The position numbers and the translations under genes are program-made. Below are positions 27,085 to 36,260 of a stretch of DNA of 61,222 bases, in pieces. The stretch lies in the NCBI GenBank assembly GCA_017694335.1, contig JADIMZ010000100.1, positions 1 through 61,222 of the forward strand, given 5' to 3'. This DNA comes from Candidatus Pullibacteroides excrementavium. Lineage in GTDB: Bacteria > Bacteroidota > Bacteroidia > Bacteroidales > P3. Within the stretch, counting starts at the first letter, position 1; every line of letters starts with the position of its first letter. The notes under the pieces are model-generated. The model searched no databases, was not told the origin of the DNA, and saw nothing but the letters and a program-made list of their open reading frames with translations.

Positions 27085-27882
27085 TTATGCTAACCGACTT
27101 TTAATACGCGTCTTTACCCTCCGGAACGCAATCTTCCCTTGCAAGATTACCCTTTGTACAGTGTCAATACCCCGATTTATTACAGGTGCTACCTTTGTTT
27201 CCAGCAACTCCGTAACCTTGCTCCCGACAGGTGTTTCTTTGAACTTCTCGATCCTTCTCTTAATAATGTTAGCTGTCTTTTCAAAAACCTCTTTAGCTTC
27301 TTCCTTAACTTTTGTCTTAACACGATCGGGAATCAATCTAACAGCCAACATGATTGCCCTTGTCCCCCATTTCACAACAACTGTATTATCGGTAAGTTCT
27401 TTAAGTATCCTACAGATAACCTCCTTTTGTGCAATCCGAGACGATACTCTACGAATACTCTTCGTAGCCTTTTTGAGATAATGCGCTTTTCCAACGATGG
27501 CAATTTCCTTATGCCGTTTTTCTCGTTCTTTTTCGGCTATAGGAGACCCGGGCATACCAAATTCTCCACATTGGTAACGATAGTCAACCTTAGCAGCCCT
27601 GACAGCAGCGAGGAGCTCCCGTTGCATACGATTTCCAACTTTCTGCTTATCTTTCTGCGGAATATCGGGATTATCGTTACAGTCCTGAATCGCTGCTGCA
27701 CCAATCACTTTTTCCAATTCGGCTTCCTTCTCTGACTCAACGGCACGGAAATATTCTTCCGTCAACCTATTATCAATAGATTTCTCGTCAACAGAAATAT
27801 ACATAGCCCGATTATATAAGCGAAGATTCTTAAGGGCCATGTCTACTGCAGCGATATCATCGAACTCAAAAGTACGTTTCAT
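27085..27882 (-). CDS. Hypothetical basic helical protein
   Basis: Not recognised. A 265-residue protein with a mostly helical N-terminal half (FDDIAAVDMALKNLRLYNRA) and a Lys/Arg-rich amphipathic C-terminal half (KTKVKEEAKEVFEKTANIIKRR; VILQGKIAFRRVKTRIKSRL). The basic amphipathic tail could bind membrane or nucleic acid. The start codon overlaps the upstream stop by 4 bp (ATGA), so it is translationally coupled to the preceding gene. Confidence 0.65.
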   Translation of the reverse strand: MKRTFEFDDIAAVDMALKNLRLYNRAMYISVDEKSIDNRLTEEYFRAVESEKEAELEKVIGAAAIQDCNDNPDIPQKDKQKVGNRMQRELLAAVRAAKVDYRYQCGEFGMPGSPIAEKEREKRHKEIAIVGKAHYLKKATKSIRRVSSRIAQKEVICRILKELTDNTVVVKWGTRAIMLAVRLIPDRVKTKVKEEAKEVFEKTANIIKRRIEKFKETPVGSKVTELLETKVAPVINRGIDTVQRVILQGKIAFRRVKTRIKSRLA

Positions 27883-28316
27883 TGTGCACCTCCCTTCGCT
27901 ATTTCAACCGTTTGATCCAATTCCTCATTAAGGGCATCCGTCTGACTTTCTATATCTCTACTGAATTGATCGTATACAAACCGCTTCAATTCGTCTTTTG
28001 CATCCTTAGAAACTTCCGGAGCCAGCTTTCCCGATTTCTCCAACTCTTCCACCTCTGTATCTATTTTTCGTTCAAGCCATTCACCAGGACTCAATTTGCT
28101 TTCTCGCAATTCAGCAAGACATCGATGGTAATCATCTATTTCTTCACACATCTCTTGCAGCTGCGCCTTCTCTTCCGGAGTTCTACCTAAATCCACAATA
28201 GCACTATTTACATTTTGTTTATCATGCCTTTGAAACACGGAAATAAATTTCTCGTAAAGGCTTGACAGCAACTTAAAAAAGGAAAAACCTTCGCTGTAAT
28301 CTTTTTGTTCACTCAT
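27879..28316 (-). CDS. Hypothetical acidic coiled-coil protein
   Basis: Not recognised. A 145-residue acidic helical protein (EKAQLQEMCEEIDDYHRCLA; KIDTEVEELEKSGKLAPEVS; FSRDIESQTDALNEELDQTV). Its charge is opposite to that of the overlapping basic protein downstream, which suggests a complex of the two (inference). No membrane segment. A 158-bp gap with a 20-bp perfect inverted repeat separates it from the protease gene upstream. Confidence 0.65.
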   Translation of the reverse strand: MSEQKDYSEGFSFFKLLSSLYEKFISVFQRHDKQNVNSAIVDLGRTPEEKAQLQEMCEEIDDYHRCLAELRESKLSPGEWLERKIDTEVEELEKSGKLAPEVSKDAKDELKRFVYDQFSRDIESQTDALNEELDQTVEIAKGGAQ

Positions 28317-28341
28317 GACATCTGAATATTTACGTATACTA

Positions 28342-28412
28342 ACCCGTTAGCGGAATTAAAAAGCCCCATCGGACACATCTAACCACACCCTATTTTAATT
28401 CCGCTAACGGGT
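28342..28412. repeat. Perfect 20-bp inverted repeat with 31-bp loop
   Basis: ACCCGTTAGCGGAATTAAAA at 28342-28361 is exactly complementary to 28393-28412. It sits in the gap between two genes of the cluster. As RNA it would form a very stable stem; no T-run follows on the minus strand, so a simple terminator is not obvious. It may be a processing site, attenuator or small mobile element. Confidence 0.85.
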
Positions 28413-28474
28413 GTAGGCTATTTGCTACAATCGACCAATTCAAGGGAATTTAGCAACAGCCAAATTCACAATCC

Positions 28475-29365
28475 TTAAAATTTATGTCCGCAATAAGGGC
28501 AGTCAGTAGCATCGTCAGCGACAGCCTTCTTGCAAACCGGACACGTCTTGCTCTTGGCGCTTTGCAAGACCTTCTCATATTCACCGGATTCAATCCATTT
28601 AATCAGCTCGGCAGCCCGCATGATTGTCCAAGGATGGCTGTCATTAAGGATGGAAATGTTCTTTATCGCCGTATCGGTGAAGCCTCCATATCGGTTCTGG
28701 AAATCCCTTGCCTGCTCCATGAAGGCATTCCTGTCCATTTTGTCAAAATACTTGCTGGGGAAACCGGACATCTTGATGACAGCATTGAGCGCTGCATCGA
28801 CATCCTGGCACGCCAGAAGGCCGGCACGGTCGGCGGTAAACTCCGACATCCGGTACCAATAAAGAAGGGCCAAATACATCGGTTTCACAAGCGGCGAAGC
28901 AATCGACACATTCGATATTATGTTTGAAAACATCTGTGTCATGGTGTGATACAACACATGGCCGCTTTTGATATGCCCCATCTCGTGGCCGATAATGAAA
29001 CGCAACTCCTCCTCTGTCATAAGATCGACCGCCCCCGAATAAAGGACTAACAATGTCGAATCCTTGTATCCCGTCGTATAAGCATTGATAAAGTAGCCCC
29101 ATTCCGTGTAGACTTCCGGCAATTGGACAATATCAAGCGTGTCGGCCACATCCCTCACTTGCGCGTACAATTCCGGGCAGGATTCTTTGGTGACATGGAA
29201 ATTGCTTCCTGCCAATTCCACAAGGTGCCACTTGACATAGGTCCAGTTCATCACAAAATTGGTGAGGGTATCGACACCCTTCAAGGCCCGCAGCGCATTC
29301 AACGCAGCCTTGTCAAAGTTGTGCTCGTACTCTGTTGTCTTGAGATTTACAAGTTTCCGTATCAT
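28475..29365 (-). CDS. M48-family metallopeptidase with C-terminal zinc ribbon
   Basis: A 296-residue protein. Residues near 120-133 carry the zinc site IIGHEMGH; the third ligand is Glu in SEFTADRAGLL, as in M48 (HtpX/Oma1-like) proteases. The C-terminus has a double-Cys zinc ribbon (CPVCKKA...CPYCGHKF). No signal peptide is seen; weak hydrophobic stretches (MFSNIISNVSIASPLVKPMY) may be membrane-associated. An in-frame TTG two codons upstream is less likely than this ATG. It starts 10 bp after the coiled-coil protein and is one of two M48 proteases in the cluster. Confidence 0.9.
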   Translation of the reverse strand: MIRKLVNLKTTEYEHNFDKAALNALRALKGVDTLTNFVMNWTYVKWHLVELAGSNFHVTKESCPELYAQVRDVADTLDIVQLPEVYTEWGYFINAYTTGYKDSTLLVLYSGAVDLMTEEELRFIIGHEMGHIKSGHVLYHTMTQMFSNIISNVSIASPLVKPMYLALLYWYRMSEFTADRAGLLACQDVDAALNAVIKMSGFPSKYFDKMDRNAFMEQARDFQNRYGGFTDTAIKNISILNDSHPWTIMRAAELIKWIESGEYEKVLQSAKSKTCPVCKKAVADDATDCPYCGHKF

Positions 29366-29375
29366 AGTCAATAAA

Positions 29376-30398
29376 TTAAAAGATTATCATAAGCAGCAAT
29401 GCCAAGGCTTCTACAGCAGCCAAGTAGATAAGATATTTGCACAATTTTTTGCAATATCCATACTTTTCTTTGTAGTTATCAGGGAGAACGATTAGCGAAT
29501 TCCCACGATTCAAATCTTCTTTCAACTTTTCTTTTTTTCTCGTCAATTCCGCATTCTCTCTCGTCAATTCCGCATTCTTAGCTTTGGGCTGTTCGTTCTC
29601 GGCTTGCAATGACCGGCACTCCTTCTCCGAATCGTTATCCTTTAAACCGACATCTTGCCTTTCTTCCTCCGAAACATCTTCGGTTTGTTCCAACGGTTTG
29701 TCTTGGACAGGAACAACTTCCTCTTTCTTCTCTTGTGGCAAGCCAACATCAGACGCTTCCCAAGACAGCCGCCCCTGTTGTTGCAACAAATCGCGATGCG
29801 AAAGAACCAAACAATGCTTCAACTCCGCAGCGGAAAAACGCAATTCCTCCATTGTTTTAGTCCTGACAAAAGAATCGCTGAGGAAACTATCCGAAAGAGG
29901 GACAAACAATATCACACCCGATTTCCTTTTCTTCAGTTCCAAAAGCGGGGATTCGCCAGAAAACTCTCTCGTTGCACACGAAGAGATATAGGCAAACAAT
30001 TTATTGCCCTCTATCTTGAATCCGCCGCGGACAGAGAAAAGACTGGCAAAGAAACTCCCGAATTCTTGCAAGTTATTGCATATCGATATGGTCACATTAT
30101 CCAATATCTGCCGGTCATCAAAATCGCCAATGAACTGCACAGCGCAATTCACCGGCCTACCGTCCGAATCCTTGTCAAGGCTTGGTATTTCCTTGATTGT
30201 CAATACAAGTTTATCATTCAAGTAACAGTAGGCAATCTTAGCGCCCCTCCTGTCAATGAATATGGCAGCCTCATCCGGGTATCCCATAAAGTCACCTGTT
30301 GCCACAACCTTGCTTGCATCAAGCCGATCCTCAGCAGCATCCTCTATCTTATAGATTCGAAAACCTCCGAACGAATATTGTGTATATACCTGTATCAT
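29376..30398 (-). CDS. Tail-anchored coiled-coil protein, possible GTPase partner
   Basis: Not firmly recognised. A 340-residue protein with a globular N-terminal domain (about 1-210, opening MIQVYTQYSFGGFRIYKIED), an acidic linker, a coiled coil with a short repeat (NAELTRE-NAELTRK) and a C-terminal transmembrane helix (YLIYLAAVEALALLLMIIF). The 5' end lies 6 bp after the GTPase gene and the 3' end 10 bp before the protease gene. By position it may correspond to the GTPase-associated proteins that accompany P-loop GTPases in diversifying conflict systems (inference). Confidence 0.7.
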   Translation of the reverse strand: MIQVYTQYSFGGFRIYKIEDAAEDRLDASKVVATGDFMGYPDEAAIFIDRRGAKIAYCYLNDKLVLTIKEIPSLDKDSDGRPVNCAVQFIGDFDDRQILDNVTISICNNLQEFGSFFASLFSVRGGFKIEGNKLFAYISSCATREFSGESPLLELKKRKSGVILFVPLSDSFLSDSFVRTKTMEELRFSAAELKHCLVLSHRDLLQQQGRLSWEASDVGLPQEKKEEVVPVQDKPLEQTEDVSEEERQDVGLKDNDSEKECRSLQAENEQPKAKNAELTRENAELTRKKEKLKEDLNRGNSLIVLPDNYKEKYGYCKKLCKYLIYLAAVEALALLLMIIF

Positions 30399-30404
30399 GG
30401 CTAC

Positions 30405-31871
30405 CTATTTGATAATTTCCGTCAATTTTCTAAAACCATCGCCCGATTCCTTGATAAGATTTCCCTGCCTAATCTTGTCTCCCAGCGCCTTAAATTCCTC
30501 CGCATAATCCCCAAACGGAGACCGATAATTGCGTAGGTATCTCAAAAAACGTTTCCACCTCTTCACATCCTGGTCTTTCTTCAACTTTTCCTGATTAATT
30601 AGTTCTTCCTTCTCTGCCAGGAAACATAGAAAACGGTAAACAGGCTGCTCGCACAATCTCGGTGAGTATCCTTCGCCAGTGGATCTATACCAAGCCAATG
30701 GTATAGGAATAGGACTATGGAAAGACTGTTGCCATCGTAAATCATCTTCAAACACGTAATCGTTCTTTCCCTTTTCTATCCTCCCGTCCCGATAGATGAT
30801 TGTCCCAGTAAGCGGATTAACGGAACAACTCTCTCCATATCCATCCTCTTTCGATTTGAAAACACGCTTAGCATCCATAAACTTGCTGAACTCTATCCCG
30901 CCTGCCGTCTCCACCGGCATAATCCACATAGCCACATTCGGATGCTTAACCCACGTATTTATCAGATTACGATACACCCTGCACACTTTATCGGCAATCA
31001 TCTCCCCCTTCCCTTCCTTGAGCCATTTCTCACATTTTACCGGACAGAACAGCACAAATTTCTTATCCCAGCTATCCTCTCTATTTATTATCAGATTTCC
31101 CATGATATCGGTTATTTCTTGAATTCTGTTATAAACAAGATTGACCCCTTCACCCGCCTCCATCAAAAATGGCGTATCTATAGTAATGATGAATATGTCG
31201 CTTTCTTGGACCTGTTTTTGAAGTTCCTCCCGCTCAGGATTAGGTCCAATGTGATTTCCCTCTCTTCTTACAGACTCCATGCTCTCACCAGGGACATCGA
31301 CAAATTCGAGCTTCATCGTGGCAGATTCTCCGGTTCTTATCTGGAGATAATAGGAGCCTTTATCGGTAGTTGCTTTCATATCGACCACGAACAAAGCATT
31401 GGGCAATTTTATTTTGCCGAGAAAATCTTTAATCTCAATCTTCTTTTCGTACAATGGAGGCAAACAATAGGCCTTGCCATCATTGTCGTAAAACACATGC
31501 CCTTGGTCTGTCTGTATTACCGAACATATATCACCCGGTGTCTTGTTCGCCAATTGGTCGACAATGCATGCCAGTACCGAAGACTTTCCGGCTCGTCTAC
31601 CTCCCAGCATTATCACTTTATGTGGTTCAACCTGTTCATTTTTGACTTCTTTTGCCATAGCCGTAACTTTAACTGTTATACTTATTTCCTCCACCTTGCC
31701 CCTTACCGTAGAAGCTATCTCCCTGGCTCTTTCTACCACATCGAGCCCGATTCCTTCCACCTTACCGGTTATAGTGGAACTTATCTTTTCCGCATTCAAT
31801 CTTATATCCCGGAATATCGATTCCACGGAATCTTTCAATTTTGAGGATTTCTTCAAATAATTCCGGATCAT
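30405..31871 (-). CDS. P-loop GTPase-like protein (paralogue 2)
   Basis: A 488-residue protein. An amphipathic N-terminal region repeats TGKVEGI / RGKVEEI, followed by a P-loop GGRRAGKSS, a Walker-B-like FVDVPGES, and ITIDTPFLMEAGEG. Instead of the usual NKxD, CPVKCEK follows the fifth strand. It shares these features, plus a C-terminal YSPRLCEQPVYRFL, with the gene directly upstream. The ATG at 31871 overlaps that gene by 110 bp; a GTG near 31760 or an ATG at 31658 would shorten or remove the overlap, but the latter loses the repeats. TRAFAC-like, possibly of the double-GTPase group. Confidence 0.8.
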   Translation of the reverse strand: MIRNYLKKSSKLKDSVESIFRDIRLNAEKISSTITGKVEGIGLDVVERAREIASTVRGKVEEISITVKVTAMAKEVKNEQVEPHKVIMLGGRRAGKSSVLACIVDQLANKTPGDICSVIQTDQGHVFYDNDGKAYCLPPLYEKKIEIKDFLGKIKLPNALFVVDMKATTDKGSYYLQIRTGESATMKLEFVDVPGESMESVRREGNHIGPNPEREELQKQVQESDIFIITIDTPFLMEAGEGVNLVYNRIQEITDIMGNLIINREDSWDKKFVLFCPVKCEKWLKEGKGEMIADKVCRVYRNLINTWVKHPNVAMWIMPVETAGGIEFSKFMDAKRVFKSKEDGYGESCSVNPLTGTIIYRDGRIEKGKNDYVFEDDLRWQQSFHSPIPIPLAWYRSTGEGYSPRLCEQPVYRFLCFLAEKEELINQEKLKKDQDVKRWKRFLRYLRNYRSPFGDYAEEFKALGDKIRQGNLIKESGDGFRKLTEIIK

Positions 31872-32799
31872 TGTCAAACAAATCAAACAGTTTCGCAATC
31901 ATCCTGTCTATAAAGGATTTCCTCTTCTTGTTCCGTTTATACTGTGCGGCCGTGAACGAAAGCAGGTAATACAAAGGCTGCACGCAGAACGTGGGCGAAT
32001 AGGCGGCATTGCCATCCCGGAACTTGTAAATCACATCCGAAGGGCAGCCATCGGGATTCAAATCCACTGCACCGCCCGATTTCCGGAACCTGTCGAACTC
32101 GACACCGCCCAGCGTAAGAATTGGCGTCACCGCGCAAACCACCTTGTCATTAGCCTTGAACAGCGCCAAAAGATCCGAATACGTGTCTTCCAGCCGTTGC
32201 AGGAGTTCATCCATCCGGTCGGCATAAAAATATTTCTCGCACTTGAGCGGGATAAGCAGCACCAGCTTCTCCGTGGAAAGCCCGGCAAGGCTTTTCCGGA
32301 AGAATTCGGTGATATCGCTCACTCGGTTCTTCGCCTCGCAATACTTCCCGCCCTCTTCCATGAGGTGTGGGGAATCTATGGCAATGAAAACCGCATTGGA
32401 TTCATCGATGAAGGAAACGACCTCCTCCGACTTATCCCGGACATACTCCCCAGGAAAGTCCTTGATATGCAAATCCACCTTGGGTTCTTTCCCCTTGAGA
32501 CCAAACGAAAAGTCAAAGGTATGGACGGCACTGCTTGCCGCTATCCCTGCCTCCGGCCTGTCCTCAATCTGTATCTTCTGGGCAAAGATATGAGCCAGCA
32601 TCTGTCTTTTCTCCGTTATGTCGGCACTCGTATCACCGAAAGCATGCAGCAGCAGCTCTGTCGTGGCTATCGAATTCTGCGTCTCACTGAAAATCGCAGT
32701 CAGGACGGTGGTCTTACCGACAGCCCGCGGCCCCATCATGCAGACGTTCATGGTCATGCGGCAACCCGATTGCCGGCGCAGATTATCCCAAAATTTCAT
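31762..32799 (-). CDS. P-loop GTPase-like protein (paralogue 1)
   Basis: A 345-residue protein with P-loop GPRAVGKTT (23-31), Walker-B-like HIKDFPGEYV, AIDSPHLMEEGG, IPLKCEK in place of NKxD, and C-terminal FCVQPLYYLLSF. Arrangement is that of a TRAFAC-type GTPase with an altered base-recognition motif, so nucleotide specificity is uncertain. The ATG at 32799 follows the upstream stop by 2 bp; a TTG at 32805 is an alternative. The two paralogues probably work together or as a heterodimer (inference). Confidence 0.85.
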   Translation of the reverse strand: MKFWDNLRRQSGCRMTMNVCMMGPRAVGKTTVLTAIFSETQNSIATTELLLHAFGDTSADITEKRQMLAHIFAQKIQIEDRPEAGIAASSAVHTFDFSFGLKGKEPKVDLHIKDFPGEYVRDKSEEVVSFIDESNAVFIAIDSPHLMEEGGKYCEAKNRVSDITEFFRKSLAGLSTEKLVLLIPLKCEKYFYADRMDELLQRLEDTYSDLLALFKANDKVVCAVTPILTLGGVEFDRFRKSGGAVDLNPDGCPSDVIYKFRDGNAAYSPTFCVQPLYYLLSFTAAQYKRNKKRKSFIDRMIAKLFDLFDNDPELFEEILKIERFRGIDIPGYKIECGKDKFHYNR

Positions 32800-32801
32800 G
32801 G

Positions 32802-35066
32802 TCAAGCAATTTTTATGTTAAACTTGCTCCTATCGCACAACGATGCTATTTCCGAATCGAAATTCGTCCACGCCCCGAGCGCCGCCTGCGTGCTAATCTG
32901 CCGACCGAACTCCTCTTTCCAGACGGCTGCACAATTATCGCGGTAGAATTCCTTCAATTCTTCATTTCCCTCATCCGAATAGGCTATCTTCTCCCGGAAT
33001 TTACGTATGCGGGCGAAAAAGGAATTGTTCGGTATGACCAGCATGTCTGCAACACTCCCCACCATGTCGTCCGCGACCGTATCTATCGCATAGAGAAAAC
33101 TCTGCGCGATACGATCGGCAGTTTCCTCATCGCTCAATCCCCGCGGGTCTATGTTGCAGAACTTCTTCGAAACAGGGTCCAGATACTCCAGGCTGCAGTT
33201 CACCTTGTACTCCAGAAGCCCTTCTATGTTCAAACGGTAATCGAGTATGTACGAGAATGCATCCTTGACGGACGGAAAATTGTCCAGTTTCTCCTCTATG
33301 AACTCCCTAAGCCACTCAAGCTTATCACCCGCATTCACCGGTTTCAAAAGCGGTATCCCTCCAAGGCGGCCTCCGTCTTGGGAATACAGGATATCGATTA
33401 TATCGGTCTTGACCTTCTCCTGCAGCTCGACAAGCGTCTGATTCGTGACTATTTCGAACCGGTCGGCAATTTCGGCACGCAAGTGGTCGGCATAATGGTT
33501 ATATACCACATTGGGCTGTGCGTCGATCGTACCGCCGCCTAATTTCATAAGCACCTCCTCCTTGTCCGGGCACAAACAGGCAATACCCCTGAGCACCTTT
33601 AGGACATCCTCCTTTATGGCCATGCATTGCTCCTCTTTATGCGCCCGGTACGATTTCTCAAGCTCACGCAGTCTTGAAAACAAGGGCAGACCCTTGAACA
33701 GCTTGTCGAACAAACCGCCCGTGTTCATGATTTTCCGGAATCGGTTATCCAGAACCGAGCCGATTTTCCCCCTCAAATCATAAAAATCTAGATACAGGCG
33801 TTCGAAACTATCATTCGCCTTCTTCAGCATGCCCGCATCGATAGTTTCCAAATTCTTTGTCAAGGTGTCCAATATAACCAAGACCAGATCCTTCTCCACC
33901 GCTTCCGGATTCTTGCAATCGACCTCTATCAGTTTCGCCACTTGCAAAGACCCGGATTTTATATGTTCCTGCAATTGGGCAAACATCCCGGCGGAAGTCC
34001 TCTCATTCCCTTTATACCTGTTTAGGACGTAGAAGAGCCATTTGTCGAGCTCTTGCCCTTGCATGTTCTTCTTGATAAGGTCATAAAGCCTGTTGTCCCA
34101 TTCCCTTAGCGCATCGCCTTTCTCCTCCGGACGACGGATGAGTATGGCCGCATCGCTGTCATTCACCAGTGTGGCCATCATCTTGTCCTCGATTCCCAGG
34201 GAGGTATCGCCAATGCCAATGGTATCGACAAGGGTTATCTTCCCTGCGTCGGCATAATGGAACTCCGTATAAATCCGCACCTCCTTCACCGCAAGGTATA
34301 AATAGGTTTTACGTTCGTCAACACCGTATTGGGCCACGTAATCGCGGATACGCTCTTCATCATGCACTGTTATGACACTCCCCAACAAACCGCAATATTC
34401 CCCATAATGCTCCATATACTTCTTGAAGTGGGACAAGAAGGAGCTCTTTGCCGTCATGTCGGTCTTTATCTCCACCAGACTGATCCTCTTCAAATCGGCC
34501 AGCGACCCCAACACAATCCCTGACTCCAACTTATCAAGGTACCGCTGCAGCTGTTCCATCAGCTCCCTTTCGCTATAAAAGGTAACTTCCGCATAAGTCT
34601 TTCCTTTAGCATTGGAAATCACCGATTTTGCTCCGGTACAGTCGCTTCCGGATGCCGCCGGGATGATACTGTCCGGCAATTGGGTGATTGACTGCAGCAA
34701 CGTGCTCTTCCCCTGCCTGGCAAGGCCGATGACGCTGATGTTCACGGTATCCCGTGAGAACCGCGTTATAAGCCGGTCGCACTCGGCCAACGCGGCATTC
34801 AATCCGGATAGGAATCTATCCGGATCCGCCATACGCACCTTCTCTTCGAAGGAAGGATCCTCGACAGACATGGCATAATATTCCCCTGCCCCATCTTCTA
34901 TCTGCTTCAGGACCGTTTGCCTGAATGTCCGATAGGATTCCACCCGTTCCTTCAACTTCAGAAAAAAAGCCTTCTGCGCTTTGACACAATCAAGATGCCC
35001 TTTGCCAGCATACGCATTGCGCCCTATCCGGCGGTCAATGATTTCATCTATTTTTTCCGTTATCAT
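32802..35066 (-). CDS. Large dynamin-like GTPase
   Basis: A 754-residue protein: helical N-terminus (about 1-105), P-loop GLARQGKST (114-122), switch-like TGAK, G3 motif DTIGIGD (281-287), NRYKG in the G4 position, and a long helical C-terminal part (about 400-754). The layout matches dynamin-related or large TRAFAC GTPases, which self-assemble on membranes or with partners; no transmembrane helix is visible. It sits immediately upstream of the two smaller GTPase-like proteins. Confidence 0.85.
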   Translation of the reverse strand: MITEKIDEIIDRRIGRNAYAGKGHLDCVKAQKAFFLKLKERVESYRTFRQTVLKQIEDGAGEYYAMSVEDPSFEEKVRMADPDRFLSGLNAALAECDRLITRFSRDTVNISVIGLARQGKSTLLQSITQLPDSIIPAASGSDCTGAKSVISNAKGKTYAEVTFYSERELMEQLQRYLDKLESGIVLGSLADLKRISLVEIKTDMTAKSSFLSHFKKYMEHYGEYCGLLGSVITVHDEERIRDYVAQYGVDERKTYLYLAVKEVRIYTEFHYADAGKITLVDTIGIGDTSLGIEDKMMATLVNDSDAAILIRRPEEKGDALREWDNRLYDLIKKNMQGQELDKWLFYVLNRYKGNERTSAGMFAQLQEHIKSGSLQVAKLIEVDCKNPEAVEKDLVLVILDTLTKNLETIDAGMLKKANDSFERLYLDFYDLRGKIGSVLDNRFRKIMNTGGLFDKLFKGLPLFSRLRELEKSYRAHKEEQCMAIKEDVLKVLRGIACLCPDKEEVLMKLGGGTIDAQPNVVYNHYADHLRAEIADRFEIVTNQTLVELQEKVKTDIIDILYSQDGGRLGGIPLLKPVNAGDKLEWLREFIEEKLDNFPSVKDAFSYILDYRLNIEGLLEYKVNCSLEYLDPVSKKFCNIDPRGLSDEETADRIAQSFLYAIDTVADDMVGSVADMLVIPNNSFFARIRKFREKIAYSDEGNEELKEFYRDNCAAVWKEEFGRQISTQAALGAWTNFDSEIASLCDRSKFNIKIA

Positions 35067-35116
35067 CGTTTATTAGGTTTACACGTCCAAAATCTTGGTT
35101 CCAGTTCGCCCCTCCC

Positions 35117-35908
35117 TTAATCACATCTTTTTATATATTTCTCCAATACCGCTATCCGCGTTGCGACAAAAGGATGATCCTTGTACATTTCCGTGATGCC
35201 GCAATAATTCGTCTTCAAAGCCTTTTCTTTAACTTTCTTGAAAACAGACAATACTGCAGAGAAGTCCTTGCAGCACAAATACCCAGCACGATCTGCAGAG
35301 AATTCCGAAGCCCTGTACCACCTATTCAGCGGGACATCCGTTATATCCTTCATGAAAGCCCCTAACAGCTTGGAATGCTTGTCCAACCTAGTCAATAGAC
35401 CTTGCACGACGTGGGCGGCCAGATGCCCCGATTGTATATGGCCGAGTTCATGACCGATCACGAATCTTTGTTCCAAGTCCGTCAGTTTCACCGCTGCCGG
35501 ATAACTCAATAAAACGGCCGGCTCGCCTTCCATTTCCACGCTCAGGGCATTAATCCCGCAAAGTTTCGAGGTGACATAGAACGCCGGCTGCTTGGACAAC
35601 TCCAGCTCCTCGACACAGTATTGGAAATTACGCCACACTCTTGGAAAGCCAGACTGGGTCAGGCGGGAGTCTTGGAATGCTATCACTTCAAGCTGTTTTC
35701 CATAAGATTCCAAAGCCATTGTATGAAACCAGCGATGCACCATCCTGTTTTCCATAATGGCATCGATGTAATTGTCGTCTGAATAAGCATATTTGAAACA
35801 AGCAGTTGATGTCATGGATTTTTCCGGCCATACATCATGTTCCAACCAAGCGACACAATTATCCACCGTTGCCACCAATCCCTCATAGGCTTTATTGATA
35901 CCATACAT
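35117..35908 (-). CDS. M48-type metallopeptidase, short
   Basis: A 263-residue protein with zinc site VIGHELGHIQSGH and third-ligand motif SEFSADRAGYL, similar to the other M48 protease of the cluster but without a zinc ribbon. The N-terminal 120 residues are unlike typical M48 regions. No signal peptide or clear membrane helix, so it is likely cytoplasmic. The ATG at 35908 is chosen because the upstream stop is at 35910-35912 (TGAT-ATG); earlier in-frame ATGs would overlap that gene. Confidence 0.85.
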   Translation of the reverse strand: MYGINKAYEGLVATVDNCVAWLEHDVWPEKSMTSTACFKYAYSDDNYIDAIMENRMVHRWFHTMALESYGKQLEVIAFQDSRLTQSGFPRVWRNFQYCVEELELSKQPAFYVTSKLCGINALSVEMEGEPAVLLSYPAAVKLTDLEQRFVIGHELGHIQSGHLAAHVVQGLLTRLDKHSKLLGAFMKDITDVPLNRWYRASEFSADRAGYLCCKDFSAVLSVFKKVKEKALKTNYCGITEMYKDHPFVATRIAVLEKYIKRCD

Positions 35909-35909
35909 A

Positions 35910-36260
35910 TCACAAATCCCGTTTAAGTTCATTCCAAAAGCCCAACATCCTCTCACGCCGTTGAAACATTCTTGTCTCTATATTCCGTCCATCTTTCTTG
36001 CTTCTTATCGCGACTTTAGGAGAAAAGGCCGCAGCGGCATAAGCAATATCATCCAAAGGTAGTTCCGTTTGCAAGGCCGTATACTCCACCTCTGTTTCTT
36101 CTTCGTTGAAATCCTCGGACAAAACATCCTCATCCAGTAAAGCCAGCACCGCGTCCTGCATCTCCGGATGTCCTGCTAAATACAGAAGCACCTTTTTCCG
36201 CTCCTCCACGCTCACATTACCTTCAATGTAAGCTGCAATAAGTTCTTCCATACCCATCAT
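35910..36260 (-). CDS. Short anti-sigma-like protein
   Basis: A 116-residue protein. The N-terminal segment (MEELIAAYIEGNVSVEERKK...YLAGHPEMQDAVLALL) resembles the N-terminal domain of FecR/ECF-type anti-sigma factors, which bind sigma in the cytoplasm. There is no zinc motif and no membrane helix. The start at 36260 overlaps the sigma gene's TGA (ATGA), supporting coupled production; starts at 36257 and 36251 are also possible. The role is inferred from order and pattern only. Confidence 0.65.
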   Translation of the reverse strand: MMGMEELIAAYIEGNVSVEERKKVLLYLAGHPEMQDAVLALLDEDVLSEDFNEEETEVEYTALQTELPLDDIAYAAAAFSPKVAIRSKKDGRNIETRMFQRRERMLGFWNELKRDL

